Below are positions 11,901 to 62,164 of a DNA stretch of 64,000 nucleotides, in pieces. The stretch comes from Sipunculus nudus (Eukaryota > Annelida > Sipuncula > Golfingiida > Sipunculidae): NCBI GenBank assembly GCA_026874595.1, contig CM049310.1:24218058-24282057 (forward strand), given 5' to 3'. Position numbers and translations under genes: made by a program. How positions within the stretch are numbered: position 1 is the stretch's first letter; each line of letters opens with the position of its first letter. Below the pieces are notes generated by a model. It had not been told where the DNA came from and ran no database searches. It saw nothing but the letters and a program-made list of their open reading frames with translations.

Positions 11901-12620
11901 TAAAACAGACTTATATTTACAACTATTTTTGGGAACATTTACATAAGCTATTTGGTCAATGTAGATGTTTTAAAGCTGCTGAACAATTCTCAAAAATTAA
12001 AGAAATCATCGGTTCTGGCCAGAAGGCTTTTCACTGTTGAATTTAAACAAGGTGCTTACGGTTCCTGAGGTGAACAAGTCAATTAGTATCTTTTCTACCT
12101 GTTCACAACATGAAGGTAAAGTGTGAAAGATAAAAATTCAATGTGTAAAGACTACCTAATATACAATTAAATATGATGAGATACAGCAGACAGTATGAAT
12201 TTTCAAATAGGCAAGTCTCATAGAGTTACTTCCATATTTACTCTGTTCAAAATGCAACTATACTGGTAATGAAGACCTGTCCACAATGAGGCAGGATTGG
12301 TTTAATCTACACCAAGATGGACCTCCATGTGTTTTTATACTTTTTTGTATAAAAAAAATACATTAAACCGACAGAAGCCCAGCTCAGTCTAGTTTTATCT
12401 GTTATAAGATTTATCTGATTGTTTAAGTCTGCGTGAATCCAATCGGAATGCATCAATACAAAAGTTTTAGTGTAGCATACACTTTTGTAGAGACATAATG
12501 AACACACATTATGTACATTTTAAGCTCAGAGTTTCAACAAAATGGCTAAAGCCATTTTACACAAACTTCAACATTATGAATCTCTGTCAGCTAAAACTTA
12601 ATGATAAATATAAAGTCCTT
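8986..12620. other. Non-genic AT-rich interval between MORN2-like exon and ENDOV
   Basis: I find no coding exon. It contains short C and A runs (10145-10195, 10415-10425), a ~22-bp tandem repeat at 11690-11815, and otherwise low-complexity AT-rich sequence. The first exon of the MORN2-like gene could lie here undetected. Confidence 0.4.
11690..11815 (+). repeat. ~22-bp tandem repeat
   Basis: About six units of 'aaaatata(c/t)a(g/t)tacatcat(c/t)agt'. Confidence 0.8.
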
Positions 12621-12627
12621 TATAAAT

Positions 12628-12633
12628 TTTATT
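12628..12633 (-). promoter_or_regulatory. Poly(A) signal of ENDOV
   Basis: AATAAA on the minus strand, about 132 bases after the ENDOV stop codon. Confidence 0.5.
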
Positions 12634-12764
12634 TACTGATGGTTTGTTCAGACACTTACTGATACTAAAGATGGACTTTTTCTTATAGCTCTGTTTCTAA
12701 TAGATGTTTCAGTCTTCCAGCATTTCACAACTGCATATGTAAAATATATAATTAAACACTGGTT

Positions 12765-13667
12765 TCAACAAAAGTTCTGATTCTGCTCTGCTTTAAAATT
12801 TTCTCTCAGGTATTCTCTTGAACGAATATCAGCCTGTCGAACAGGCTCTGGAATTCTGAAATTACAGCACTGCTGAACCAGCCAAACTGATGCCTCCAGT
12901 GATATCATGTGACCAGCTGAGACATAGACTGGGTTTGTGGTGGAATCACAGCTACGTAAAGCCATACCAAGAGTCCTACCAGAATCCCCGACTAAAGGGA
13001 ATGTGTCTCCACCTTTATGTAGCTGTCTGATCTTTTCAAGATGCTGAGCATTTTTCTCCAGTCCATCAACCTGGAACAGTTGTTTTGCAACACCCAGAGC
13101 AGGTAAATTTAACAGGACTCCGAGATGACAAGCCTGACCAAACTCCCGCGGGTGCAGTATTCCGTTACCATCAACCATTATGACTTGTGGCATAAATTCT
13201 GGTGCTTGCTCTTTTAACTTCTGAACTCTTTCAACAAGAAAGTCTACCTCCCTGAAAGCTAGAAATCCAGGTATATAAGGTGCAGTTAATTTAACCATAG
13301 CACAGTCCTCGTAAACAACCTCAAGCTTTGGGAAGTTTACGACAATTAATGCGGCACAGGCGTTGACATTATCTCCCTTCACAAAGGATATATCAACACC
13401 ACCAATATACTTCAAGGGCTCTGCACTGTTCTGAGGGTCCCTACACTTGGCCCATCCTGTACAATCTTCCAAAACAAGTTTTTCTTTTAAAGCTCTTTGT
13501 TCTTTTTCCCACTTAATCTTGATTTCTTCTGTTACACTTAGTTCGTTTTCAGCTTCTGGTTTTTGCATATCCTGACCATAACTTTGATCCTTTCCCTTTT
13601 CATTAACTTCTTGTTTTTGCTTACTGCCTTTATTGGCAGAGCGATCACGCCAAATTATGTTTCCCAT
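12765..13667 (-). CDS. ENDOV: Endonuclease V (inosine-specific)
   Basis: A 300-residue protein from the ATG at 13665-13667 to the stop at 12765. ENDOV cuts nucleic acid near inosine; the animal enzyme acts mainly on inosine-containing RNA. Family motifs occur in order: GGVDISF with the first catalytic Asp (residue 92), PYIPGFLAFRE (Glu140), VDGNGILHPREFGQACHLGV (Asp166), GVAKQLF (Lys195), and PEPVRQADIRSREYLR near the end. The PYxxG wedge and all metal ligands are kept, so the enzyme should be active. The first ~65 residues are a charged, lysine/glutamate-rich extension absent from the short human N-terminus. No intron interrupts the catalytic domain, whereas the human gene is split into several exons. 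The frame stays open to 13720, where an acceptor-like tacag occurs; splicing from an ATG mini-exon at 14182-14191 would be in phase, so the true start could be upstream. Confidence 0.93.
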   Translation of the reverse strand: MGNIIWRDRSANKGSKQKQEVNEKGKDQSYGQDMQKPEAENELSVTEEIKIKWEKEQRALKEKLVLEDCTGWAKCRDPQNSAEPLKYIGGVDISFVKGDNVNACAALIVVNFPKLEVVYEDCAMVKLTAPYIPGFLAFREVDFLVERVQKLKEQAPEFMPQVIMVDGNGILHPREFGQACHLGVLLNLPALGVAKQLFQVDGLEKNAQHLEKIRQLHKGGDTFPLVGDSGRTLGMALRSCDSTTNPVYVSAGHMISLEASVWLVQQCCNFRIPEPVRQADIRSREYLRENFKAEQNQNFC

Positions 13668-13720
13668 TATATCATTTATTTTTTTAATATCTGAACACTT
13701 TGGATTCACTTTATACACTC

Positions 13721-14616
13721 CTGTAGTCTCTCTCAGTTGTTAAGGTGTCAGCTTTGGCTGTGTGTGTTTTTATACACACTTAAATAACACAGATAAACCC
13801 TGTGTACAGTTGGTGTGAACCAGTTCATGAAGGCCTGTGTCTGTGAGCAGTCCTCAACATGTACAGCAATTTTATAAATAAGATGTCTGGTTTCTAAAAC
13901 ATCAAAAGTTGAAAGACAGCTCAAATGTCTTTTGAACACTGGTTTTCCCTGTTCTCATGCGAAGTGCTGCTATTGTGTGTGAGCTAATACCTAAGCATGT
14001 ATCAAAATCAGAGGAAAAGACAACATTTCACATACAGAAGGCTCCCAGGTGATGACCACAGATGGTGAAATGCCAATTGGTTTTGTTGAATGTTGGGTGG
14101 TTTCCCAAAACATGATGTAATCTCGAACCCTGGGGTGACATGTTTTTTTTTATCATATTTCTAATATATTGTAAAATTTACCTGCTGGCATAATGGCCTG
14201 TGTCCAGTGATGAATATTCTTTAATCAGCTGGGTGTCATATACGTCTGGTGGCTGGTACAGTGGCAAATTACTCTGTTCCTCTGCACTTATGGGGATTTC
14301 CTGGCCTGCTTGGCTTCCCTGGCAACGAGGCTTACGTGTAGAGCTAGTCAGTCGGTTTGGAACTTCGATTAAATCTTCATTGATCTGAATCGTTGTTTTA
14401 TTCTTTTTTAAATTTTATATATTTAACTAAAAAATTACAATAATCCGTAATGTTTTCCGACCGATGCAGTTTTAGATATACGCAGATAAACAACGGAATG
14501 CCCGCTATTTTTACTTCAAGTGAATGACCTCCTAGGTCAAGGACATCGGGCCGAACTTGACAGCCAACACCGCTGCACCGGTGAAGTTGTCGTTGTGATT
14601 TCGTCTGGTTTTCGTC
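13721..14616. promoter_or_regulatory. Divergent interval between the minus-strand genes and DLAT
   Basis: Under 0.95 kb separates the ENDOV frame from the DLAT start codon, so a shared or back-to-back promoter is likely. On the minus strand, ATGCCAGCAG|gtaaat (14182-14191) looks like a tiny first coding exon. Its phase fits both the ENDOV acceptor at 13720 and the MORN2-like exon at 8579, and I cannot decide between them. No TATA box stands out at a useful position. Confidence 0.45.
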
Positions 14617-52372
<37,756 letters not shown>

Positions 52373-52507
52373 ACAAAACACTAACCAAGGGATATCAGGG
52401 CAACAGATATTTAGAATGTTTGGACTTTAATGAAGTGACAGTATTGTATTATGAATAGATCTGGACCACTCTGCAGGGAGCAGCTGAATCTAGTGTTATC
52501 GTACAAA

Positions 52508-52513
52508 AATAAA
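52508..52513 (+). promoter_or_regulatory. Poly(A) signal of DLAT
   Basis: First AATAAA after the stop codon, 136 bases downstream. A second lies at about 52619. Longer 3' UTRs are possible. Confidence 0.5.
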
Positions 52514-52624
52514 TATTGCTTACATAAACCATAACTGAGAGAAAACAGATGTCTTAAAAAATTCAAGGGTATGATTTTTCTGTAAACCACTTCTGTGGAA
52601 TTAGATGCCAGTAAATCAAATAAA

Positions 52625-55078
52625 AATTAAAGACAACCAAATGGTGGGAAAATGTGATTGGAGCTTGAGAATGAAAATCTAGTGATATGTATCTATGAAA
52701 GTTGTTTCTTGGTTATCATTTTGTCTGCTCTTTTAAAAAGATCATGATTCCATTATTATACAAGGTGGTAATATAAAGTCACATACATGCCCGACTGGTG
52801 TAACACAGTAGCAGATTTTGTTGTAGTTATGTCTTAGCAGCATAGTGTTGCTGCCTGCCAGTGTTTTTTCCCCCGGGTAAATCTGTTGTTATTTTTATAC
52901 AGAACATATATATTTTAACACAGTTAAAGGTCCATATACTTAACAACAGGATAACAAGGCACATCTCAAATTATAAAATCTTCCCAAAATTGCTTCTTCT
53001 GGATTTTGAAAATGTGTTTGATGTGTTGTATATATAGTAAGTTAGATTGCTGAAGATCATGTTTGAGGCCAAGACCCAAGAATTATTGTATATGGAACTG
53101 GAATACATCATTCTTAATAATTCTTATTGCTTAGAATAAGAGTTTACCTCATGTAAACAGAAACAAAATCCCTAGTCCCTGGTTAATCAGGTACAGAGTG
53201 TTATGAAACAGAGAGAGAAATATATGAATTGTTGGAAAAACTATGTAAATTATACAAAACAATCACCAAGCAGAGTGCAGCATCAGGTTGCTGTTAGAAC
53301 AAGGTATGATCTCTGATATAAAGATAGTTCCATGTCTGAAAGTTAACAGAACAAAAGAGACCATGAGACCGAGAACATTAGTCCTGCACTGACAGTGCAG
53401 CTCAGCAGAATCTCGCACTTAAATTTTCATTTCTAAAACACTGTCATACAGTTTTTGGTGGGTGGAAAAAGTAGTGTTTTTTCCTGCAGTAGGCACACCA
53501 TTTGAATGTTCAAGGGGATTAAACAGTAACTACATTGCAGTTTTTCTTAAAGAAAATACCAGTCTGCCACCCCTATCATATTTCCCTGAACAGGTGCAAC
53601 AGTGAAGTAGAACTGTTTAAGTAAAATCTTCTTTAAAAATGGCTTCTGTGACTTGTAAAGTGATATGTATAATTTTTGGCTGCATAGATTCACAACAAGC
53701 ACAGGGTGACTGCACACTGTTCGATCTCAGAATTTATACACATCTGTATATAATACCTTAACGACAAGATTGTTTAATAGGTCTTAGGAAGCAGTTTTAT
53801 TGGTTTGTACATAAAGTTTTGGAGACGCAATAGTACAGGTGCTTACCTGGTCTGTCCAGCAGACAGGATATATAGTTTTACAGGCAAGTAAAGTACTGGT
53901 CCATCATATTCTTTGATTTATATATAACATATGTAAGGTCATATAGGTACATTTTAAAGCTGATGTATGTACATGTCTGTTCATAAACAACAATTAACCT
54001 TTGATGCATGGTTTTGTGTTTTTTTTCACATGACTGCTTGGAGTCGTAGGATGTTCCAGAATAATTAAAGGACCTAATCAGGAGCAATATTATGTTTATT
54101 CTTTCACACTATCAGTTCAGATTTACTGTGTACAACAGTTTCCCAGCAAAACCATCCCAGCACACAGTCTCAGTACCTGGTATATGGCTTTTTGACACTT
54201 TGTTATGGTTCTGCATGTTGGTAAACAATCCACATGCATCTGTCTACTAATAAAGGCAGCCTGACCAGGAGTCCAATTTTGCGCATGTGCATCAGATCCC
54301 AAGCAAGAACTAGATCATACATAACAACCATGTCATCTGATATATCTCTGCTGAATGGACATTATACGGTCCATGGACAAATTGTTAATCCCAAGCAAGA
54401 ACTAGTTCATACATGACAACCATGCCATCTGATATATCTCTGCTGAATGGACATTACGGTCCATGGACAAAATGTAAATCCATTGCAGAACCTGTTAGAA
54501 AGGATCTGTACAATAATGGACCTCAGATGAAATGACACGCACAGCACAGTGCAAACAATGTTTCAGCCAGCGAGAACATTTATTACATTTTTGGGCTAGT
54601 CGGGGCATCTCCTGATTGACAGGTTTTATGGCCCAGGTGTTGCATATGGTTTGTTTATGTTGACGCCTTTGATCACGCACTGTCCACTTGTTTTAACACT
54701 CGTGTGCAGGAGTTACCCAAGGATTTCAGGGCAATATTTAGCATGAACCAATTCATTTCAAATGGAAGAAGCCATTTTTTTTTATCCATAATAGTAAGCT
54801 GACTGATAGATCCCAGATTGTCAAAAATATTCACAATTTTCCAAAAATACCATTCATTCTTTGTAAAAGCCATATTCTGTATACTTTTAAAAAATATGGT
54901 GACCAATGTAATTAACTCTATACCTGATAAAATGTTAAGCAGCAGGACACAAAGTCCATCAGTGGTTCAACAGGAAAGGTTCTAGAAATTCATGTAATGT
55001 TTACAATGAATATAGTTCACTAAACCAGCAATGGACAATGTAAACAAATCATTATGCCATTAATTAGTCTTTGAACAA
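52625..55078. other. Non-genic interval downstream of DLAT
   Basis: No exon recognised. The only structure I see is a tandem duplication of about 85 bp at 54296-54480 ('cccaagcaagaactag', 'atatctctgctgaatggaca', 'ggtccatggacaaa'). Confidence 0.45.
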
Positions 55079-55800
55079 CTAGAATATGGGTAGTCGACAA
55101 GGGACTACGTGTATCCCCAAAACCAGAGTGGAACGGGTGAAGTGAGGCATGGATTGAGTGGCAAGGGGAAACAGAGGTGTGTTGCATATTAGCATGGACG
55201 TCTGCAGCTGAAATATGTATGTAGGTGGTGCCAACTGCCACAAAATCCAGAAAGTTATCCAAGTTGTATACAAAATTTTAGGCAAAATAAGTCAAACCAC
55301 TGTCGAGATATGAGTGATTTTATCCTACAGCAGACAAACAGAGAGACGCTGTGCAAAAATGGTTGCAGGTGGTGGTACCAGTTTTGTGTATGATAAAGAG
55401 CAATGTGAGATCTATACACATGCAAAATTTCAGGAGGATATGTCTAACCAGTCCTGAGATATAAACCTTGATGTCTGCAGCCTGAACATGAGAGTAGGTG
55501 GCTCCACCTGCCACAAAATTGAGGAAGCTATCCAAGATGTACATACATGCAAAATTTTAGGCAGATAAGTAAAACCACTGCCGAGATATGTGATTTTGTC
55601 CCACGGCAAACAGATGGACTGGTTGCAGGTGGCGCCACCAGTTTAATGTATGATAAAGAGCTATGTGAGATTCATACACATACAAAGTTTCAGGAGGATA
55701 CATCAAACCAGTCCTTAGATGTAAGCCTGGATATCTACGGACTGAACGTGAATATAGGTGGCACCACCTCTCATAAAATCAAGAAAGCTATCCAGGAGAC
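55079..55800 (-). mobile_element. Truncated Helentron-like element, inverted
   Basis: On the minus strand it ends GTAGTC...GACTAC hairpin, then CTAG (55079-55082), like the element at 20479-22348. It carries about two and a half degenerate ~285-bp internal units with GGTGGCGCCACC-type cores near 55209, 55370, 55497, 55626 and 55757. The 5' end is missing. Confidence 0.75.
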
Positions 55801-55959
55801 CACACATGCCCATTCTTTACAAAAGATGGTCATGCAGGGTGCAGAATTGTGTTTTTGTAAATTCAACTGCTATTCAGTGGCTAAAATAATGGGACATGTA
55901 AGCTTCTAGGCACTTGATAAAAGAGGATTTCATTGTTATTGGCTACTAGGTGTATCATT

Positions 55960-56310
55960 TATTAGGGCCCGGCTTGACAAGCAGTGCCCTATTGTGATCA
56001 CTGTGTCAGTCAGTCCTTCCTTCCACCAGTGACACGTTCTTTCGATATCTCAACAACAACATGCTTGATCTTTCTCAAATTCACAGGGATGATTGCTACC
56101 TATGAGGGCTCCTGACCTATCAGATTACAGACCTGTCAGAAATCCAATATGGCCACCACAGCACAATCAGTGATTTTCTTTCATGTGCAAAATCTGAACA
56201 ACAACATGTATGCATGCTTGATCTTTCTCAAATTCACAGGGATGATAGGTAGGCTTACCTATGAGGGCTCCATCCCCGTCAATTAAATAACACACCCACT
56301 AGAAATCCAA
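55960..56310 (+). repeat. Duplicated 'cttgatctttctcaaattca' repeat
   Basis: Two copies (about 56060-56160 and 56210-56310) share 'gcttgatctttctcaaattc', 'acagggatgat', 'acctatgagggctcc' and 'gaaatccaatatgg'. The start 'gggcccggcttgacaagcag' looks like the edge of a dispersed repeat of unknown class. Confidence 0.6.
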
Positions 56311-56559
56311 TATGGCAGCTAAACCACAATTAGAGATTTGTATTACAGACATTATTTCAGACATATCTTCTAAATATGATTTGAACAAGTAGTGTTTGAT
56401 CCCTAATGCATATTGATAACAAGTGACCCATGGGTCATGACGCTCAGCTGTCTGGGAAGAGATTCGCAAAAGGAAATTTTATCATCTGAATGGTAGTATA
56501 TACCCATTCAACTGAAGCATCAAACAGATTAACCAACAGGCCAAGATTGTGTCTGTATT

Positions 56560-59500
56560 TATATATATATAATTTATATTTATATTTATATAATAGAGAA
56601 AAAATTCCTAAACTTTAAAAAAAATACAGGTGGCTCCACCAGTCTGCAGAAACTAATAAAAACAGTTAATGGTCAATATTCATGCAAAGAATCATGGTGA
56701 TCTCTGCATTAGTTGTTCAGATACTTTAGGTTTTGTATCAAATTTTCCATTATTCTGAGGGATACTTCGGAGTCCTATAACTTGAAGGATATGGGTAACA
56801 GAGACCTAATTTCAGGTTTCCACAGACACTTTTCATGGGCCTCTTTGCATGACAAGAATGAAGATTCTAGGTCGAGTTGTTACAATTTGTGCCACGTTAA
56901 CAAATGACAGCATCCTTTAAGGTCTCAAAAATAGAGAAAAAAATTTGAAAAATTGAATAAAATATAGGTGGCACCACCAGACTGCAGAAACTGATGAAAC
57001 ACTCCATAATCAATATCCATGCAAAGAATCATGATGATCTCTGCATTAGTTGTTCAGATACTTCAGCTTTTGCATCAAATTGTCCATTATTCTGAGGGAT
57101 ACTTCGGAGTCCTATAGCTTGAAGGATATGGGAAACAGAGACCGAATTTCAGGTTTCCACTGACACTTTTCATGGGCCTCCTTGCATAACAAGAATGAAG
57201 ATTATAGGTCCAATTGTTACGATATGTACCCTGTTGACAGATAACCACATCTTTAAAAGTCTCAAAAACCTAGAAAAAAATCGTAAAAATTTGAAAAAAA
57301 ATAGAGGTGGCGCACCAGTCTGCAGAAACTGATGGGACACCTCATGATCAATATGTATGCCAAAAATCATGACCATCAGTGTTGTAGTAATTAAGATACT
57401 GCAGTTTTTGTATCAAATTTTTCTTTATTCTTGGGGTATTTTGGAGCCATACAGCTTAAAGGATAGGGGTAACAGAGACCTAATTTCAGGTTTCCATGGA
57501 GACTTTTCATGGGTCTCCCTGTGTGTCAAGAATGAAGATTCTAGGTCCAATTGTTATGATTTGTGCCCTGTTAACAGAAGTTCAGATTTTAAAAGGTCTC
57601 AAATATAGAGAAAACAATTCGTAATAATCGAAAAATACAGGTGGCGCCACCAGTCTGCAGAAACTGATGAAACATCTCTTGATCAATATGTATCCCGAAA
57701 ATCATGACCATCAGTGTTGTAGTTATTGAGATGTTGCAGTTTGTTTTTATCAAATTTTTCATTATGCTGGGGGGGTAATTGGGAGCCCCACAGCTCAAAG
57801 GATATGGGTAGCAGAGACCTTATTTCAGGTTTCCATGGAGACTTTTCATAGGTCCCTCAGTGTGTCAAGAATGAAGATTCTAGGTCCAGTCATTACGATT
57901 TGTATCCTAGCTGTTAACAGATGTTCACATTTTTAAAGGTCTCAAAAATAGAGAAAACAATTCGTAAAGAATGGAAAAATACAGGTGGCGCCACCAGTCT
58001 GCAGAAACTCATGAAACATCTCATGATCAATAGGTATGCCAAAAATCATGACCTGCAGTGATGTAGTTAATGAAATATTGAAGTTTTTGTATGAAATTTT
58101 GGACTATTCTAGGGGGTACTTTGGGGCCCCATAGCTCAAAGGATATGGGTAACAGAGACCTAATTTCTGGTTTCCATGGAGACTTTTCATAGGTCTCTCA
58201 ATGTGTAAAGAATGAAGATTCTAGGTCCAGTCTTTACAATTTGTGCCCTGTTAACAGATGTTCAAATTTTTAAAGGTATCAAAAATAGAGAAAACAATTC
58301 GTGAAGAATCAAAGAATACAGGTGGCGCCACCAGTCTGCAGAAACTTATGAAACATCTCATGATCAATATGTATCCCGAAAATCATGACCATCAGTGTTG
58401 TAGTTATTGAGATGTTGCAGTTTGTTTTTATCAAATTTTTCATTATGCTGGGGGGGTAATTGGGAGCCCCACAGCTCAAAGGATATGGGTAGCAGAGACC
58501 TAATTTCAGGTTTCCATGGAGACTTTTCATAGGTCCCTCGGTGTGTCAAGAATGAAGATTCTAGGTCCAGTCATTACGATTTTTATCCTAGCTGTTAACA
58601 GATGTTCACATTTTTAAAGGTCTCAAAAATAGAGAAAACAATTCGTAAAGAATGGAAAAATACAGGTGGCGCCACCAGTCTGCAGAAACTCATGAAACAT
58701 CTCATGATCAATAGGTATGCCAAAAATCATGACCTGCGGTGATGTAGTTAATGAGATATTGAAGTTTTTGTACAAAATTTTGACTATTCTAGGGGGTACT
58801 TTGGGGCCCCATAGCTCAAAGGATTTGGGTAGCAGAGACCTAATTTCTGGTTTCCATGGAGACTTTTTATAGGTCTCTCAGTGTGTTATGAATGAAGATG
58901 CTAGGTCCAGTCTTTACGATTTGTGCCCTGTTAACAGATGTTCACATTTGTAAAGGTCTAAAAAAAAAGAGAAAACAATTTGTAAATAGTGGTGGGCCGA
59001 TCATCGAGTTTTATCGAAAGTCAGTCGGTTTGCTGCCACTTTCAAGCGCTCGATTACCAAAGGCAACTATCGATTACATCATAATATTGTTTTCTTTCCA
59101 GAATGCCTTTATGTTATAGGCAAAAATTATTCTTCCATTTTTACCACATTCCGCGCTTCATATAATGAGTCTGCGTTCCCAAATAACTTCCATATGTAAC
59201 TGAGTATGACACGGTAGATGCGAGAACGGAGGACTTCTTAAACTTTTATCTCTGAGTTTGCAGGGAGCAGCAGAATTAGCGGAGAATTTTCTAACGAGAT
59301 GGCGGGATGGCGTTTAGATGCTCTTAACTCCCATACAGAAAGATATTACCCGACGTTGCCGATCGTTTAATTTAATCCTAAAAATTAGTCTGTTTGTATC
59401 TTTATACGTGGGAGGATTGTTACACTTGTGCGCGAGAGGAGAATACCTGCCGGGGAAACGCAGGTAGACTTTCACAGATAATTGCATATTTCTTTGATAA

Positions 59501-60295
59501 TTGCATATATTTGTCTGAACCGATTAATAATCGATCATCAGTCGGTTTGCTCAAACCGATGATCGATTATGGAAAAGGAACCGACTCCCACCACTATTTG
59601 TAAAGAATCGAAAAATACAGGTGGCGCCACCAATCTGCAGAAACTCATGAAACATCTCATGATCAATAGGTATGCCAAAAATCATGACCTGCAGTGATGT
59701 AGTTAATGAGATATTGAAGTTTTTGTATGAAATTTTTGACTATTCTAGGGGGTACTTTGGGGCCCCATAGCTCTAAGGATATGGGTAACAGAGACCTAAT
59801 TTCTGGTTTCCATGGAGACTATTCATAGGTCTCTCAGTGTGTCAAGAATGAAGGTACTAGGTCCAGTCTTTAGGATTTGTGCCCTAGCTGTTAACAGATA
59901 TTCACATTTTAAAAGGTCTTAAAAATAGAGGAAAAATTTGTAAAAAATCGAAAAATACAGGTGGCGCCACCAGTCTGCAGGAACTGATGGAACATCTCAT
60001 GATCAATATGTATGCCAAAAATCATGACCATCAGTGATGTAGTTAATGATATATTGAAGTTTTTGTATGAAATTTTGGACTATTCTGGGGGGTACTTTGG
60101 GGCCCCATAGCTCGAACAATATGGGTAACAGAGACCTAATTTCTGGTTTCCAAGGAGATTTTTTATGAACCTCTCAGAATTTCAAGTTACAAGATTCTTG
60201 GTCCAGCGGTTACGATTTGTGCCTGGTTAACGGACGACGGACAAAGAGTTATCGCTATAGCTCAGATGACTAATACAGTCAGCTCAGCTATAAAC
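56560..60295 (+). repeat. ~340-bp tandem array of the GGTGGCGCCACC repeat family
   Basis: Around nine units, each opening with CAGGTGGCGCCACC(AG) (exact near 57641, 57985, 58322, 58667, 59621 and 59960; degenerate near 56630, 56968 and 57306). Each contains 'tctgcagaaact', 'aaaatcatgacc', 'gcttttgggggcccc'-like and 'ctaatttc(a/t)ggtttcca' blocks. Only the last unit carries the terminal segment with GGAC repeats and hairpin TCAGATGACT/AGTCAGCTCAGC near 60258-60286. Units at 57641-58300 and 58320-58980 form a higher-order pair. Interrupted at 58987-59596 by a MITE. Confidence 0.9.
58987..59596. mobile_element. 610-bp hAT-type MITE nested in the tandem array
   Basis: Termini TAGTGGTGGG...CCCACCACTA are inverted repeats. 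Flanks are a perfect 8-bp duplication, TTTGTAAA at 58979-58986 and 59597-59604, and the tandem unit continues seamlessly across. Inner palindromes based on CGATCATCG/CGATGATCG and 'cagtcggtttgctc' lie near both ends. No transposase. Confidence 0.9.
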
Positions 60296-60299
60296 CTGT

Positions 60300-60430
60300 T
60301 TCTAGACCTGGGACCCGCCGCCGTATTGCGCCGTTTATTTTATAAGCAACCCGCCGCCGATAATTATCTTGAGCCGCGGAATTGCGCCAGCCGCCGCCAA
60401 TTCTTTAACACAGGCTCAGCCGCCAGTGAA
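60300..60430. other. GC-rich CCGCCGCC-punctuated patch
   Basis: Five CCGCCGCC/GCCGCC motifs in 110 bp (with 'attgcgcc' twice) in otherwise AT-rich DNA. It may be a relic of a transposon or CpG-rich insert. From 60431 to 60955 I see nothing. Confidence 0.4.
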
Positions 60431-60959
60431 ATACTGATAAGCTGATGAAAAAAAGAGGGTATTCGCTTGCATAATTAAGCTTGTAAATAGTTACTACAGT
60501 AACATGTTAACACGAACCCGTCTCAAGCAGATTTCACCGAGCTGCATGCATGGCTTCGCAATGGTATAATGCATGATTAATTTTGTGGAAGTTGTAAGTC
60601 ATTATGTTAGACAGTTAACAAGGTTCCCGCAAGGCCCTTTTTTTCAGACATCATCGGATAACTGGCATATTCCCCGTTTGATCAACTTGAAGGGCGTTTC
60701 TCCAACCCCGGTTTCTCAGAAATGAAGAGAAAAAGTGCAAGAATCCAGATCATTCCCAAGTTTATTCAGTCATATAATGATGCTAGGTCATTTAAAGTTA
60801 CTGAGGTGGATGTGCAATATTAAAAAAAAATGATGTACTGCTCGGTTAACATTCAGGATTAAATGAACAAAAACCATAGAGAAAAGCTATTATATGTATG
60901 GAAAAAATATGCATGTTTTTTTGTTATCATTGTTTCCAACCAATATAAGCCATTTACAT

Positions 60960-62012
60960 GATATCTAAGAGGAGAACCACACATATGATATCTAAGAGGA
61001 GAACCACGCTTATTTATGATATTTGAGAGGAGAATCACACACATATATGTGATATCTAAGAGGAGAACCACACATATATATATATATATGATATCTAAGA
61101 GGAGAACCACACATATATATATATATCTAAGAGGAGAACCACACATATATATGATATCTATGAGGAGAACCACACATATATATGATATCTAAGAGGAGAA
61201 CCACACATATATATGACATCTATGAGGAGAACCACACATATATATGGTATCTAAGAGGAGAACCACACATATATATGATATCCAAGAGGAGAACCACGCT
61301 TATTTGATATTTGAGAGGAGAACCACACATATATATGATATTTGAGAGGAGAACCACGCATATATATGATATCTAAGAGGAGAACCATGCATATATATGA
61401 TATCTAAGATGCGAACCACGCATATATATGATATCTAAGAGGAGAACCACACATACACATGATATGTTAGAGGAGAACCACACACACATATATATATATG
61501 ATATCTCAGAGGAGAACCACCCATATATATATATATATATATATATGATATCTCAGAGGAGAACAACCCATATATATATGATATCTGATAGGAGAACCAC
61601 ACATATATGATATCTGAGAGGAGAACCACACATATATGATATCTGAGAGGAGAACCCCGAATTTTTTATATCTAAGAGGAGAACCGCACATATATGTGAT
61701 ATCTACGAGGAGAACCCTGCATATATATGATATCTGAAAGTAGAACCACGCATATATATGATATATGAAAGAAGAACCACGCATTTTTATCATATTTAAC
61801 AGAAGAACCACACTTATAACTTATATATGATATATGAGAGAACCACGCATATATTGTATACGAGAGGGGAACCACGCATAAATATGATATTATCTGAGAG
61901 GAGAACCACGCTTATATATATGATTATATAATATATGAGAGGAGAAACACGCATAAATATGATATTATCTGAGAGGAGAACCACACATGTATATATAACA
62001 TCTGAGGGGGAA
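60960..62012 (+). repeat. ~29-bp minisatellite
   Basis: About 35 units of 'gatatctaagaggagaacca' plus 'cacatatat', with variable (AT)n length and GATATC in most units. Divergence increases toward the right end. Confidence 0.95.
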
Positions 62013-62109
62013 CCACGGGTATTTATAGGCCCCCTACAATATTTTTTTTTTCAAAAATTCTAAATTCACCATTTAAATATCTGTTTATATATTTATTTAT
62101 TTTGTATTA

Positions 62110-62163
<54 letters not shown>

Positions 62164-62164
62164 G
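62110..62164. repeat. (ATT)n microsatellite
   Basis: About 18 ATT units. Confidence 0.95.

Noticed and set aside
13665-13718. ENDOV start at a GTG codon at 13716-13718
   Set aside because: Nuclear animal genes start at ATG. The first in-frame ATG is at 13665-13667, unless an upstream exon supplies the start.
60859-61875. Frames with repeated GSPLRYHIY/VVLLSDIIY motifs
   Set aside because: They are six-frame translations of the ~29-bp minisatellite.
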